Shown here in pieces: positions 37,501-48,900 of a DNA stretch of 64,000 nt. The notes under the pieces were generated by a model that was given only the letters and a program-made list of their open reading frames with translations, was not told where the DNA came from and did not search any database. The stretch comes from an uncultured Bacteroidota bacterium (lineage in GTDB: Bacteria; Bacteroidota; Bacteroidia; Bacteroidales; UBA12077). The translations under genes were made by a program, and so were the position numbers. How positions within the stretch are numbered: the stretch's first letter is position 1; every line of letters begins with the position of its first letter. Location of the stretch: positions 1 through 64,000 of the forward strand of contig CAJXLK010000024.1 in assembly GCA_913055635.1 (NCBI GenBank). Reading direction: 5' to 3'.

Positions 37501-39549
37501 TACTGGGATTTTCAAAGCGATGGGCTCATCGACAGCACCCTGCACGACACAGCCTTTACCCGTGTCTTTTATAACCGGGGAACCAGCCCTGATACCGTTG
37601 ATATCCGGCAAGTCGTGGCGAATCCTCAGGGCTGCCGCGATACCATGGAACGCCGCATCTATGTTTATCCCGATGTACAGGCCGATTTTGTGCCCCTGGA
37701 TACGGCAGCCTGCCACCCCGCTGCCGTTACCTTTGCCAATCATTCCAGTTACAGGGGCACCCCCGATACCACCGGTTTGACCTACCACTGGGAATTTGGC
37801 GACGGGGCTACCTCATCCCTGCCCAATCCCGGCCATACCTTTTACAATTATGATCCCCGCCAGGATACTTCTTATACCGTCAACCTGGAAGTGGTCTCAC
37901 CCCACAACTGCCGCCACGATACCAGCAGGCAGGTTGCGGTTTACCATCAGCCCCGGGCCCGGTTCGATTTGGATACCACCGCTTCCTGTCCGCCACTGGA
38001 AGTATCCATGGAGAATACTTCCACCGGGCACAGTGCCTTTGAATGGCGTTTTGGCGATGGCAATACCAACAGCACCGACCCGGTGGTTGCCGATTATTCG
38101 TATGGGGGTAACACCACGGGTTCGGTGAAGCACTACCAGCTGGAGCTTTATGTGGAAAGCAACCGGGGATGCGCCGACAGCTCCCGCCAGGATGTAAGCG
38201 TTTATCCCGAGGTGATGGCCGATTTTGCCATGGATGATCCGGCCGGTTGCCACCCCCATGCGGTGAGCTTCACCGGTCAATCCCAACATGCCGGTCAGTA
38301 TAGCTGGGATTTCGGCGATGGGGGAGGTTCGACCCAGGAAGACCCGGTTCACCGGTTTGTCAACCCCGGAAGTTCCGATACCGCTTATTCGGTTGAGTTG
38401 ATAGCCGGTTCCGTTTATAACTGCCGGGATACCGCGGTCAGGAGCGTTGAGGTCTATGCCCGGCCCAATGCCCGTTTCAATGCCACGCCTGAACTTCAGC
38501 AATGGCCCGGGAACAGGGTGTCTGTTTCAAACCTCTCCAATGCCGGGGCCTGGAAGTATCAATGGGATTTTGGCGATGGCAGCAGCCTGACCACCTTACA
38601 GGCGGATGAACCTGATCATCATGATTATGAAAAATGGGGGCACTATACCATTGAATTATCGGTGCACAGCACTACTTCTCCCTGTATGGATACCACTGCA
38701 AAAGAAGTCCAGGTCTTGCCCCCCGAGACGTTTGCCCGCTTCACGATGGATGATGCCGATGGTTGTGAACCCCATAACGTGAGTTTTAGCGGCGGGGCTT
38801 CTCCGTTTGCCGGACAAACCGGCGAAACCTATCAGTACCACTGGGAATTCGGCGACGGTTCAACCGCAGAGGGCCGCTATCCCACCCATGTCTACGATTC
38901 GGCCGGTACCTACTATGTCTCGATGGAGGCGATAGGGGCGGGTGGCAGCGATATGGCTACCGATACCGTGGTGGTTTACAAAGTTCCTGAAGTGGATTTC
39001 GAAGTGGAGCCTAAAGTAGTGATGCTGCCCGACCAGGTGATGCATTGCTACAACTTCACCGATTATGCCGAAAATTATAAGTGGAATTTTGGCGACGGCG
39101 CCACCTCTGAGAAGAAGAACCCCCAGCATGCGTATGAAAAACGCGGCACCTATGACGTGGTTCTTACAGGCAGCACCCGTTACAACGACCATGTTTGTGC
39201 CGATTCCCTGCGCAAAGTGGATGTGGTGAGCGTCCAGGGTAAAGGCTTCATTGAATTTCCCGATGCCTTCACCCCAAGCCCGAGCGGACCCAGTGAAGGA
39301 TACTGGGATCCCCAGGATATGAGCAACGACATTTTCCATCCGGTGGGCGAGGGCATCGATGAATACAAGTTGGAGATCTTCAACAAATGGGGCGAGCGGC
39401 TGTTCATCAGCGAAGATTTCCGCATCGGCTGGGATGGCTATTACAATGGCGAGCTCATGCCCCAGGATGTCTATATTTACAAGGCTGAGGGCAGGTTCAG
39501 CAACGGGGCTGCTTTTGAAAAAATGGGCAATGTAACCCTGCTGCGGTAA
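34561..39549 (+). CDS. PKD-repeat surface protein (1662 residues) with IgGFc-like domain and type B T9SS signal
   Basis: After a signal peptide (ending SIAQ) comes a large region, about residues 25-490, resembling the IgGFc-binding protein N-terminal domain (TDSTFWFAVPY ... ATENNTTITFNSPYPV ... VTSDKPIAVTTGDDS). One Ig-like module follows at about 500-580, then eleven PKD domains of about 90-100 residues. Each starts like AGFDQDRDLGCHPLEV and contains a WDFGDG-type core. The final 100 residues (FPDAFTPSPSGP ... NDIFHPVGEGIDEYKLEIF ... YIYKAEGRFSNG) are a gliding-motility-associated (CHU_C/type B) sorting domain. Cell-surface adhesion is the usual role of such proteins. It is related at the C-terminus to the next gene. 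Confidence 0.92.
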   Translation: MIRKKFILAGLLFLLSLGESIAQTDSTFWFAVPYATPHHVTETGGVIRLTTRDRDARVTITRPASGDVVFEGLVPAGQTESVVLPPSYVQNELTSPFWDIRENSSFLIQSRSPSGDMPPQIKAYYEIARVDPTDTTVMVSGNNNPDIFSLKGKNALGREFYVPFQTRWNNEDWNVSNGAFSSIVMVATENNTTITFNSPYPVAQSTGGNYTANTDHSITLDRGETYKITPRRKPSNPGVISVDADYRLRGAHVTSDKPIAVTTGDDSNRKEGAYDFIGDQLVPISNIEGEQVIGHEYLVMRGRVDDDHGGERLYVLATENNTTVELDGSVAFGGPIDAGDQEVYEIPPGEAYTHVNADKPVYVFHVSGFGDELGGAVLPTIDGCTGSMDVSFVRSKRGSNGDRFYLNLMTKKEGIDNFHVVTDNGNTTYDLNPGNFTPVPGTDWYVLDQGDDNLFTDAEITPQTVTRVYNDSAVFHLGMINGRQTGGGCMYGYFSDYIDAVADVVIVSTGSQFISGCFGDTIQLRASGGISYQWQPASGYLDDPTIAEPKAIGLPPGLYKYDAIIDNPCFGTDTLTVFIEIYENVEAFFEISSGIGCAPFDVEINNKTTGANVYKWDWQNDRNFDYTSNSDTNIVHTFDNTTSSDSVYTMRLVAQNDSTICSDEYERQVRVHPEIRAGFDQDRDLGCHPLEVLFSDTSSGHTDPGGYEWDLGDGASSASDTTVRHTYINNRGTDTTYQVELVTTSPALCRDTARKDITVRSYLEAGFTMDTVQGCSPFELDIEHTSRGDVDTAFWHFTGTSGLDHRDTTYGANVAPPPTLLYDTATNQVDTIDIVLRVSNGYCYDTARRRAYVFPPVTAGYTPGAISGCNPLAVSFNNHSSYTGMSPGDTTGLLYDWSFGDGASSERYAPDHLYNHLNDTPTTYRVELMVSSPHGCRDTAASRVNVAPYIRADFKVEENQGCSPFQVQLHNTSEGGVDSIYWDFQSDGLIDSTLHDTAFTRVFYNRGTSPDTVDIRQVVANPQGCRDTMERRIYVYPDVQADFVPLDTAACHPAAVTFANHSSYRGTPDTTGLTYHWEFGDGATSSLPNPGHTFYNYDPRQDTSYTVNLEVVSPHNCRHDTSRQVAVYHQPRARFDLDTTASCPPLEVSMENTSTGHSAFEWRFGDGNTNSTDPVVADYSYGGNTTGSVKHYQLELYVESNRGCADSSRQDVSVYPEVMADFAMDDPAGCHPHAVSFTGQSQHAGQYSWDFGDGGGSTQEDPVHRFVNPGSSDTAYSVELIAGSVYNCRDTAVRSVEVYARPNARFNATPELQQWPGNRVSVSNLSNAGAWKYQWDFGDGSSLTTLQADEPDHHDYEKWGHYTIELSVHSTTSPCMDTTAKEVQVLPPETFARFTMDDADGCEPHNVSFSGGASPFAGQTGETYQYHWEFGDGSTAEGRYPTHVYDSAGTYYVSMEAIGAGGSDMATDTVVVYKVPEVDFEVEPKVVMLPDQVMHCYNFTDYAENYKWNFGDGATSEKKNPQHAYEKRGTYDVVLTGSTRYNDHVCADSLRKVDVVSVQGKGFIEFPDAFTPSPSGPSEGYWDPQDMSNDIFHPVGEGIDEYKLEIFNKWGERLFISEDFRIGWDGYYNGELMPQDVYIYKAEGRFSNGAAFEKMGNVTLLR

Positions 39550-39949
39550 AACCTGGTTGGAGTTTTCAACAAGTTAAGCCGCTCAGGCGAAGAATATACC
39601 GGTGCTTACTTTCTGCAATACCCTCTATTACGGGTTTTTCCAACGCTTTCCATTCAGGGTTGGATTGTGGAAAACTTTTTTTATCAATTTTTATGGATGA
39701 TTTACCTTTTAAAAAGCAGGGTTCGTCAAAAAGTGTCACAATATGGAACACCTCGGCATGCGGGTTATGGGAAGCCGGTAAGGGCTGAAGCATCGTCTTT
39801 ATAGGTCAAAGGAAAAGAATGGTTGTATACATTCTGTATACACCGGCATTTGGGAGATGAGATACCTCACCTTGCTGTATTATAACCAAAATAAAGGGAC
39901 CCTCGTATGCAGGTATAGCATTGATTAAAAACCGGTTTTTCGTGTTGAT
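39550..39949. other. Intergenic region before the SprB-like gene
   Basis: The 400 bases hold no gene. A GTATACATTCTGTATAC inverted repeat lies at about 39826-39842 and could be an operator. No convincing promoter pair was found. Confidence 0.5.
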
Positions 39950-42900
39950 ATGAAGAACATCTACCTTCGGACATTTCGATTGCGCTTACTTCCTAAGATA
40001 CTGCTGCTGACTGGATGGTTTATATTAATTCATTTCTCTTTATGGGGACAAAATTTGACCATAGATCCTCCCCATGATGCTGATTCAACTTTTGTGATTA
40101 AGGATACTGTATATCAAGATAAAATAAATACAGGAGCTGCAAGTGGAACCTTTATATCTGGAACAGGCGTATTAAATTTCAATAATAATACCGCAGATTA
40201 TAATCCTTCACTCGCAGGTGTCGGGATTGATTCCATTATATATGAAAAGAATTCAAGCTATGATACCCTCGCAATCCGGGTTATCCCTTACATCAGTTAT
40301 GACACCACCTTCACGGCATGTGAGAACGATGGGGCTTTTAACATCAATCATGCGGTAGATACACCAACGACGGGGACTCCACATTACTATGGGACTGGCG
40401 TAAATTCTTCAACCAATGAATTTGAGCCCCTTTCAACCTCCGGACACTCCGGTTCGCCCTATAAAATATACGCGGAAAAGAGCGTTACGGTGGGCAGCAA
40501 TACCTTTACCAATACCGATTCGACTACTGTAACGCTGAAGGCTGCGCCAGACCCTTTTTCCTTAATGAAGGATACGGCTTACTGTCCTTCACAGGGTGGG
40601 GTGAAATTGTGGATGGAAAATACCCAGAACAATTCTTATCAATATGTATTACAAAAAGGAGGTGCCGATATAGATACGGTTCCGGGCGAGACTGATTCGG
40701 TGGCTTTTCCCGGAACCTATACTGCCGGCAGCTATACGGCTTATGCTTATGTAGGGGGATGCAGCACCCCCATGAACGATACGGTTACAGTCTCAGAAAT
40801 AACGGCTGATTCGCCCAACCTGGAATACATCACCGATTCAGCCTTTTGTCCGGGTGGGGCCGGCGTTGAATTGGGACTTGATTCCAGTGAGGTAGGGGTC
40901 AATTATATCCTCCAGCAGAATGGGGTGGATGAAACGACTGTGGCGGGTACTGGTTCGGCCATTTCTTTTGGAACATACTATGATTCGACCGGCCATTATG
41001 CTGTAGAGGCCACCAATGGGGTTTGTGACACATCCTTGAACGATACCCTGAAAATTTATAAGAAGAATGAACCGGAAGTTTATACACTTGACGGCCCGGG
41101 AGGTTTTTGCCAAGGGGAGTCCAGTATCAAACTCTATCTGCCCAACTCTGAAACCGGCATTCGGTATGATCTTATAAAAGATGGCAGCAAATTTACTGAT
41201 CAGTATGGCAGTACCGGTGATTCGGTTATTTTTTCAATTACCAGCACAGACACTTATCATGTTATAGGTGTTGATACTGCCACAGATTGCACAAGTCCCA
41301 TGGATGACACCCTAGATATTGTGGATTATTCGCCGGTCAATGCTTCGGTGGCTTTTACAGATTCCACTATATGTAATGGCGAATCAATTGTGCTGGAAGC
41401 AAGCGGTGGAGATAGTGCCTACAGTTGGACCCCGGTTTCTTCCCTGGAGACATCTTCCACTATCAGTAATCCCGAGGCCCAGCCTTCTAATACCACAACT
41501 TACGAAGTGGTTGTTACAGATGATAATGGATGTCAGGAAACCAAGGCGGTAGATGTTACTGTAGCCGGAATACCTACAGCCAATGCCGGGACAGATACTT
41601 CAGTATGTAAAGGGGATAGTGTGCAGTTGGTAGCAGACGATGTAACAAGCTCTTTTCCTGATGCATCGTATTCATGGACACCTACAAGTACCCTTACGGA
41701 TCCAACCAAGCGGAAAACCTATGCTGATCCAGAAACCCCTACCCAATATACCCTCGAAGTAACAAGCAAATTTGGATGTTCCAGCACCGATCAAATTACG
41801 GTGGATACCAACGCTGTCCCTAATCCTTCATTGTCTGATTATACGGTATGTAACGGTGAAAGTGTTACTCTTAAAGCCTCAGGAGGCAATTCTTATTACT
41901 GGCCGGATCTTGATACCACAGCTCAGTCTGTTACAGTTAGCCCGAATTCAACCCGCGATTATACTGTGGAAGCTTCCTATACCAATGGATGTTCTGGTAC
42001 TACCGACGGGCAGGTTCAGGTAAATCCTACCCCTACGATTACAGCTACTGCTACAAAAAATCCCGTTTGTGCCGGGCAAATGGATACAATTAATACAACT
42101 GTTTCCGGAGGTACTAAACCCTATCAGTCTTATGCATGGAGTCCATCTGGTTCCGGAGACCAGGTGGATTTTCAGGCGCCTACCGGCGTGTCCGAGGTCA
42201 CTTATGGCGTTACTGTGACGGATAACAATAATTGCCAGGATTCAACTTCGGTGACTGTGGATATAAATGCGTTGCCTAATGTTTCCATAAGTGGCCTGGA
42301 TAGTGAATATTGTTCGGATGAAGGACCTGATCACATTTACGGAACTCCCGAAGATGCAAATGGTGAATTTTTACCTGCTTCTTATGTCACTGATGATGGT
42401 GATGGAACTGGGGTATTCGATCCATCAGCATTGTCTCCTGGTAATTATACTATTGCGTATCGATATAAAACAGATCCACAGGGTTGTGTGGATAGTGCAT
42501 TAGCTACCACTACCATTTCTTCCGATACCATACCCGATCCATCCATAAACGGGCTCGATAGCACCTATTGCGACAATGATGCCAGCACCTATATTATCAC
42601 GGGAAGCCCTGAGGGTTCCGGTGGCAGTTTTACCTATAGTCCGGCTTCCGGCATAACCGATAATGGATCGGATACTGCTTATCTGACACCCCAGGATGTG
42701 GGCACAGGAGATCATACCATCACCTATACCTACACCAGTCCTTCGGGAGGATGTTCGGCCTCCGTTACCGAAACCTTCCAGATTGGCGTGCCATTTACCT
42801 TCAACCTTGCTTCGAATTATTGCGCCAGCCAGGATACGTTTCAGCTTATGGTTGATAAGCCGTCGAATACAGCACCGGGGAAATTTTATGTATACGATGA

Positions 42901-45900
42901 AGATGGTGACAGCATCTTATATAGTGCTAAGGAGGGTACATCTGAAGCTGTTTTTGATCCCTCTTCCCAGGGACCAGGCGTTTATGGGGTCAGGTATGAG
43001 GTGGCCGATACGGTTATGAATTGCAGCAATTCCGATTCAGTTGGGTTTACGGTTCATTCGAATCCTGATGCAGGCTTTACCCTGGATGGGATACCCAATG
43101 ATTCGATGCATTTTCGATATTGTAATAGCGATACAATAATTACCCTCGATGGCCAGGTGAATGATGGCGGTACGTATAACGGTGCGGGTGTTCCCGGGGG
43201 TAGCAACAAATTTGTACCCGGCGATACTACAGCCGGTGATTACTGGCTCACCTATACCTATACCAATTCAACCACCGGGTGTTCCAGTACTGACAGCGCC
43301 CGTGTAACGATCAGACCCTCTCCGGATGTAAGCATTAACGGGCTGGACCCGGGCTATTGTACGAGTCTTGACACGGTCTATGAAATCACGGCTTCTCATG
43401 ATTCCGGTTATTATTCCACCAATCCCTCGAGCGACTCCTCGTTGTTCTATGACAAAGGAAGCGGTCTGGCCGATTTTAATCCTTCAAATGCCCCTTTCAC
43501 CGGAACCTTCGAGATAACATTCACGGCAGTGGGCATGAATGGATGTAGCGGTGATACCACTCGTGCTGTGAGTATTGACGCTCCTCCGGCTGTCTCTATT
43601 ACAGACCTTCCCGATACGCTCTGCTGGAATGCCCCTGCCGACAGTGTATATGGCAATCCTACAGATGCAAACGGGAAATTCATCGGCCCTTCCTTTATAA
43701 AGGATAATGGCGACGGCACGGCGGTCTTTGATCCCGATTCGGCATCCTCCCCGGGTACGTATGATGTTATTTACCGCTATACCACTCCGGTAAGCGGATG
43801 TTTGGAAACCGATACCCAGTCTGTAACGATCCTGCCTCTGCCCAAAACCTATAGCCTGCAAGGTGGTGGCTCCTATTGTTCCGGAACAGGAGGACGGGAG
43901 CTTCGGTTAAGCGGAAGTGACAGCAGCGTGCGTTATCGCCTTTATAAATACGGAAGCTTGGTGGAAGATACATTAAGAAAGGATGACGGTGAATTTACAT
44001 TTGAAGGTACCTGGCTGGCAGGTGGCTATTCTGTTAAAGCCAAAAATACCGGTGGATGCACGGTGGCTATGAACAATACCGATACCATAACAGAAAAGTA
44101 CCCTCCGGAAGATGCTTCTGGTCTTTCAGGTACAGATACCCTGGCGATCGGGGGAACAGGCTCTTATTCGGTACCGGAGCTGCAGCATACCACCAGTTAC
44201 GTCTGGAACCTTCCATCAGGTGTTACCATTTCCTCAGGAAGCGGCAACCGGTCGATAGATGTTTCGGTTGACCCAACGGTCGCGCCGGGGACCGATTCTG
44301 TTTCGGTTTATGGAACAAATGGATCAGGGTGTGGAGATGGAAATCCCGACTATTATGAGGTCTACATACTTCCCAAACCAGAAGCTGTCACCTCCCTTAA
44401 AGGCAAAGATACAGTATGTGCCGGTTCTCAGCCTTTAAACTATGAGGCGGCTCCGCAACCTCTGGATTATGCTGATTCCATCCATTGGACCGTACCCTAT
44501 GGTTTTACCATTACCAGTGGCAGGGAGACCAGCAGCATTGTTTTGGATGTAGCTCCCGACGCTTCTTCAGGCTTTGTTGCAGCCCGCGGTGTTAATGCTT
44601 CGGGAAAAGGCCCTGCTGATTCCATTCATGTTTATGTAAGCGAACCCCCGGAGATAAACGTCAGCGGCCTGAATTCGGCCTATTGCAGCAATGATCCTGC
44701 CACTACGATTGTTGCTACTCCTGATTCCGGCACTTATAGTTCGTCCTGGAGTACCACTGTTTTTGTGGATAGTGGCGATGGTACTGCCCATTTTGATCCA
44801 TCGGGATTATCCGGTGGGTCTCCGTCTACAGATAGCATCCGGTATTCAATCACCAGGAATGGATGTAAGGCAGACACCACTATGGGTGTGACCATCTATA
44901 ATGCACCGGGCGTTGCTATTTCAGGGGTTCCGGACATCATCTGTGAGAATGCCGGCCCTGATACCCTGGAGGGAAACCCGATGGATTCCAACGGGCAATT
45001 CACAGGCACCGGTGTTGAGGATAACGGAGATGGCACAGCGGTTTTCTATCCCGATACCGCCGGTCAGGGAAATCATGCTGTAACCTATAGTTATACCGAT
45101 CCTGCCACCAGTTGCATGAGCGATACGACCTACTATATTTATGTAAAAGAGCCCCCTCAGACATATACCCTCACTGCCGACGGCAGCTACTGTGAGGATA
45201 CCCCCGGCGATACCATCACCCTTTCCGGTGGGGAAACCGGCGTGCGTTATAGCGTTTATGAAGGAGGTACCGCTCTGCTTTATGATACCACCCTTTCGGC
45301 AAATGTGGGGAGCGACTGGGTCATTGATACGGCCTTTACATCGGGCACCTATACGGTCAAAGCAACGGCTAATGGTTGTACAGCATGGATGGACAACTCA
45401 TTGGAGATCACCAAAGCGCTTTTGCCATCTGATGCTAATCCCCTGTCGATGACAGGAACAGATACCGTAATCCTTGACGGAAATGGCTCTTATAGTGTTG
45501 ATCCGATAGCCAACACCACCACCTACCACTGGATAAAACCTTCTTCAGCTGCATTCCAGCTGAAGGAGGACACTACCGATGTAACGATCGACTTTACAGG
45601 CGTCCCCGCCGGCGATCATCAGATCGGGGTGTATGGGGCTAACCATTGTGGTCAGGGAGATACGGCATATTACGACGTTTATATCCTGCCTAAACCTTCC
45701 CAGCCGGATTCGATAAGCGGTGATAGGATAGTCTGTGCGGGAGCTGTAAATGTCACCTACGATGCCCATCCCTATCCACTTGCCCATGCTGACTCTGTAG
45801 AATGGGATGTACCCGGGGGCTTTACAATAGTAGATGGAAAAGGTACCTACCGGATCAAGGTTGATGTGGCCGGTTCCGGAGCTGTTAGCGGTGATATCCG

Positions 45901-48900
45901 TGCCAGAGGTGTCAATGCCTCGGGTAAAGGCCCGTGGGTTTCTTATCCGGTTAGGGTCAAATCGATACCCGATATCAATTTCAGCGGCATTTCTTCCCCC
46001 TATTGTGATTATGCCCCTGAGGATACGATCACGGCCCTTCCCGATTCCGGAAGTTATATTCGTCCCTCTACATGGACTTCGGCAGCCTTACAGGATCTGG
46101 GCAATGGAAAGGCAGTGGTTGATCCCGGAGCACCTGGTGAAGGAAGCTACGAGATTGGCTATGAGATAGATCTGGGCGGTTGTAGTGTGGATACCAGCAT
46201 CCAGGTAGAGATTAACGCAGCGCCGAATGTAACTTTCGATGGTTTGCCCGGAGACACGACAGATCTGTGTAAGAATAGCGGATCCTTATCATTGAAAGGC
46301 AATCTGGCCGATTCCAACGGATATTACAAGGGTGCCGGCATTAATGACCATCATGACGGTACAGCCACTTTGGACCCGACCCATTTATCTTCCGGAGTAT
46401 ATGATATTGCCTACCACTATGTCGATACCACTTCAGGATGTATGGATACAGCCACTCAACAGGTAAGGATATTGAAAGCACCGCAGAATTATGCTTTGAA
46501 AACAGTATCAGGAGAATATATTTATTGTGAAGATATGCCGGGACTTGAGTTTAAGCTGAGTGGCGGTGATAGTGCAGTAACCTATGATCTGATTAAAAAT
46601 GATAAAAATGATGTTGCTTCTCGCACTTTGAGCAGTGATGGCTCATTCACCTTTAATGGTTATTGGGAAGAAGGCACTTATTCTGTGTATGCTGTTACTT
46701 CCAGGGGATGTAAGGATACCATCAGCAATACGGTAACAACTTATGAAAAGGCCCTTCCTGAACCGGCGCCCCCGATCTGGGGTGACAGTATAGTACCGGT
46801 GAATGACAGTGGCTCGTATCATGTGGCTCCTATAGCAAATTCTTCCTCCTATCAGTGGATTTATCCATCTGATGCTTCGATTACCGGTAATGGATCCCGC
46901 GAGGTTGCCATATCCTTTGATTCTGCCGGGCTGGATTCTGTTGGAGTTTATGGCCGGAATGATTGTGGACAGGGAGATACTTCCTATTTTAAAGTAGATG
47001 TTCTGGACAAACCGGCACCCATTGATTCCTTAGCAGGAGATACATCGGTTTGTGCCGGATCTGTCAACCTCGAATACGAAGCTTTCCCTGGACTCACCCG
47101 GATTGATTCGATTGAATGGATTCTGCCAAATGGTTTTACTATCACTTCCGGCAAAAAAACTCAAAGCATTGAAGTAAGCATAGACAGCTCTTTTGCGGAT
47201 AATGGATATGTCGTGGCCAGGGGTGTTAATGGTGCCGGCAAGGGAAAGGCAGATTCACTGTTTGTAAGGGTTCATCCCATCCCAGCCACCAATAGCGTAA
47301 GTATTTCAGGAGAATTGACCTGTGCAGTGGATTCGGTATTGATAGATGGAAACAGCACTACCTCCGGTGCAAGTTATACCTGGGTGGGTGGTAACAAAAC
47401 CGTTCATGATGATTCTGTCTATGCTCCGCTGAAGGGCGAATATACGCTGACGGTGGAAGCCTATGGTTGTACCCACGACACCACTGTAACGGTTACCGAA
47501 AACAAAACCACCCCTTCGGCCGGCATCGCCACCCCGGATACACTGACCTGTGATAACCCACAGGAGACCCTTCAGGCCAGCACCGATGCCGGCAATCCGG
47601 GATTTGTATGGACAGCTGGTGCAGGTGGAAATATCGTCTCGGGCGACTCCACAGCCACCCCAACCGTCGATGCCCCCGGCTCATATACCGTGACGGTGGT
47701 GGATTCAATCAATGGTTGTACCAATACCGCCACGATCACCGTGGAAGAAAATGTGACGCAACCCAGCTTCAGCCTGAATGACCCCAGCGACATCACCTGT
47801 GCCAGGGATACGGCCGTGATATCCACCCCGGGCGTATCAGATGCCACCTATCAGTGGAGCGGCCCCTCCGGCGGCATCGTCAGCGGACAAAACACCGCCT
47901 CCGTTGTGGTTGGTAAGACAGGCGACTACAGCCTTACCGTGACCAAGAACAGCAATGGCTGCAGCCGGACCAAATCAAGAACTGTCAGTTCCGATTCGAC
48001 CCAACCCGCCATCAACAGTTATACAAAAACCGGGGATATCACCTGCCACCACAATCAGGTGAACCTGGAAGTGGATGTGGATACCACCAATGTAAACTAT
48101 ACGTTTGAACCGGTCTCCAGTGGCAACATTGTATCGATCAACAACAACATTGCCACGGTGGATGCTGAAGACCGCTATGCCGTTGTCGCTACCTATGCAG
48201 CTACCGGTTGCAGCATTAGCGATACCCTTAAAGTGAACGATCTGCGCCACCCGGTCAATGTAAACATCGATGCGGCTTTCACCACCCTTACCTGCAACCA
48301 GCCCTATGATACTTTGACGGTGACTTCTGATTTGACCGACAAGGAAGTGGAGTGGAAGGCGACCAATGGCGGCCATATTCATTCGGGCCATTATACCAGC
48401 CAGGCCATTGTGGATTCGGCCGGCAAATATACGGCTACAGTAACCGATACCACCACCGGGTGCCACAATAGTGAATTTGTGGAGGTCAACAAGGATTTTT
48501 CGGCGCCTGTGTTCAACGGCATCACCAAAAATCCGGACAGCCTCACCTGTAAGAGCGATGTTACCCTGGTGGCCGATGTATCCGGTGCCGTTTCCTATTC
48601 CTGGAGCGGGCCTGGAAACATTTCACCTTCCGATCAGGATTCGGTGGAAGTGGATCAACCCGGCACTTATACCCTGGAGGCCACTGCTGCCAATGGTTGC
48701 CCTTCAACCGACAACGTGGCGGTGCCGGCCGATACCAGTTCCCCCTCAATGACCCTGCACACCAATTATGACGATATCACCTGTACCAACCAGAAGAATA
48801 CCCTGGAGGTGTATTCCAGCACCTCGGGCGTTACCTATCACTGGAGCCAGACCACCGGCAGCGGCAACCTCTCGGATAACAATGTCCAGTTTCCCGAAGT

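Noticed and set aside
36793-37788. 331-codon minus-strand frame and similar ones under the giant genes
   Set aside because: They reflect the codon bias of the repeat proteins on the other strand; Ile/Gly/Val-rich translations show no domain.
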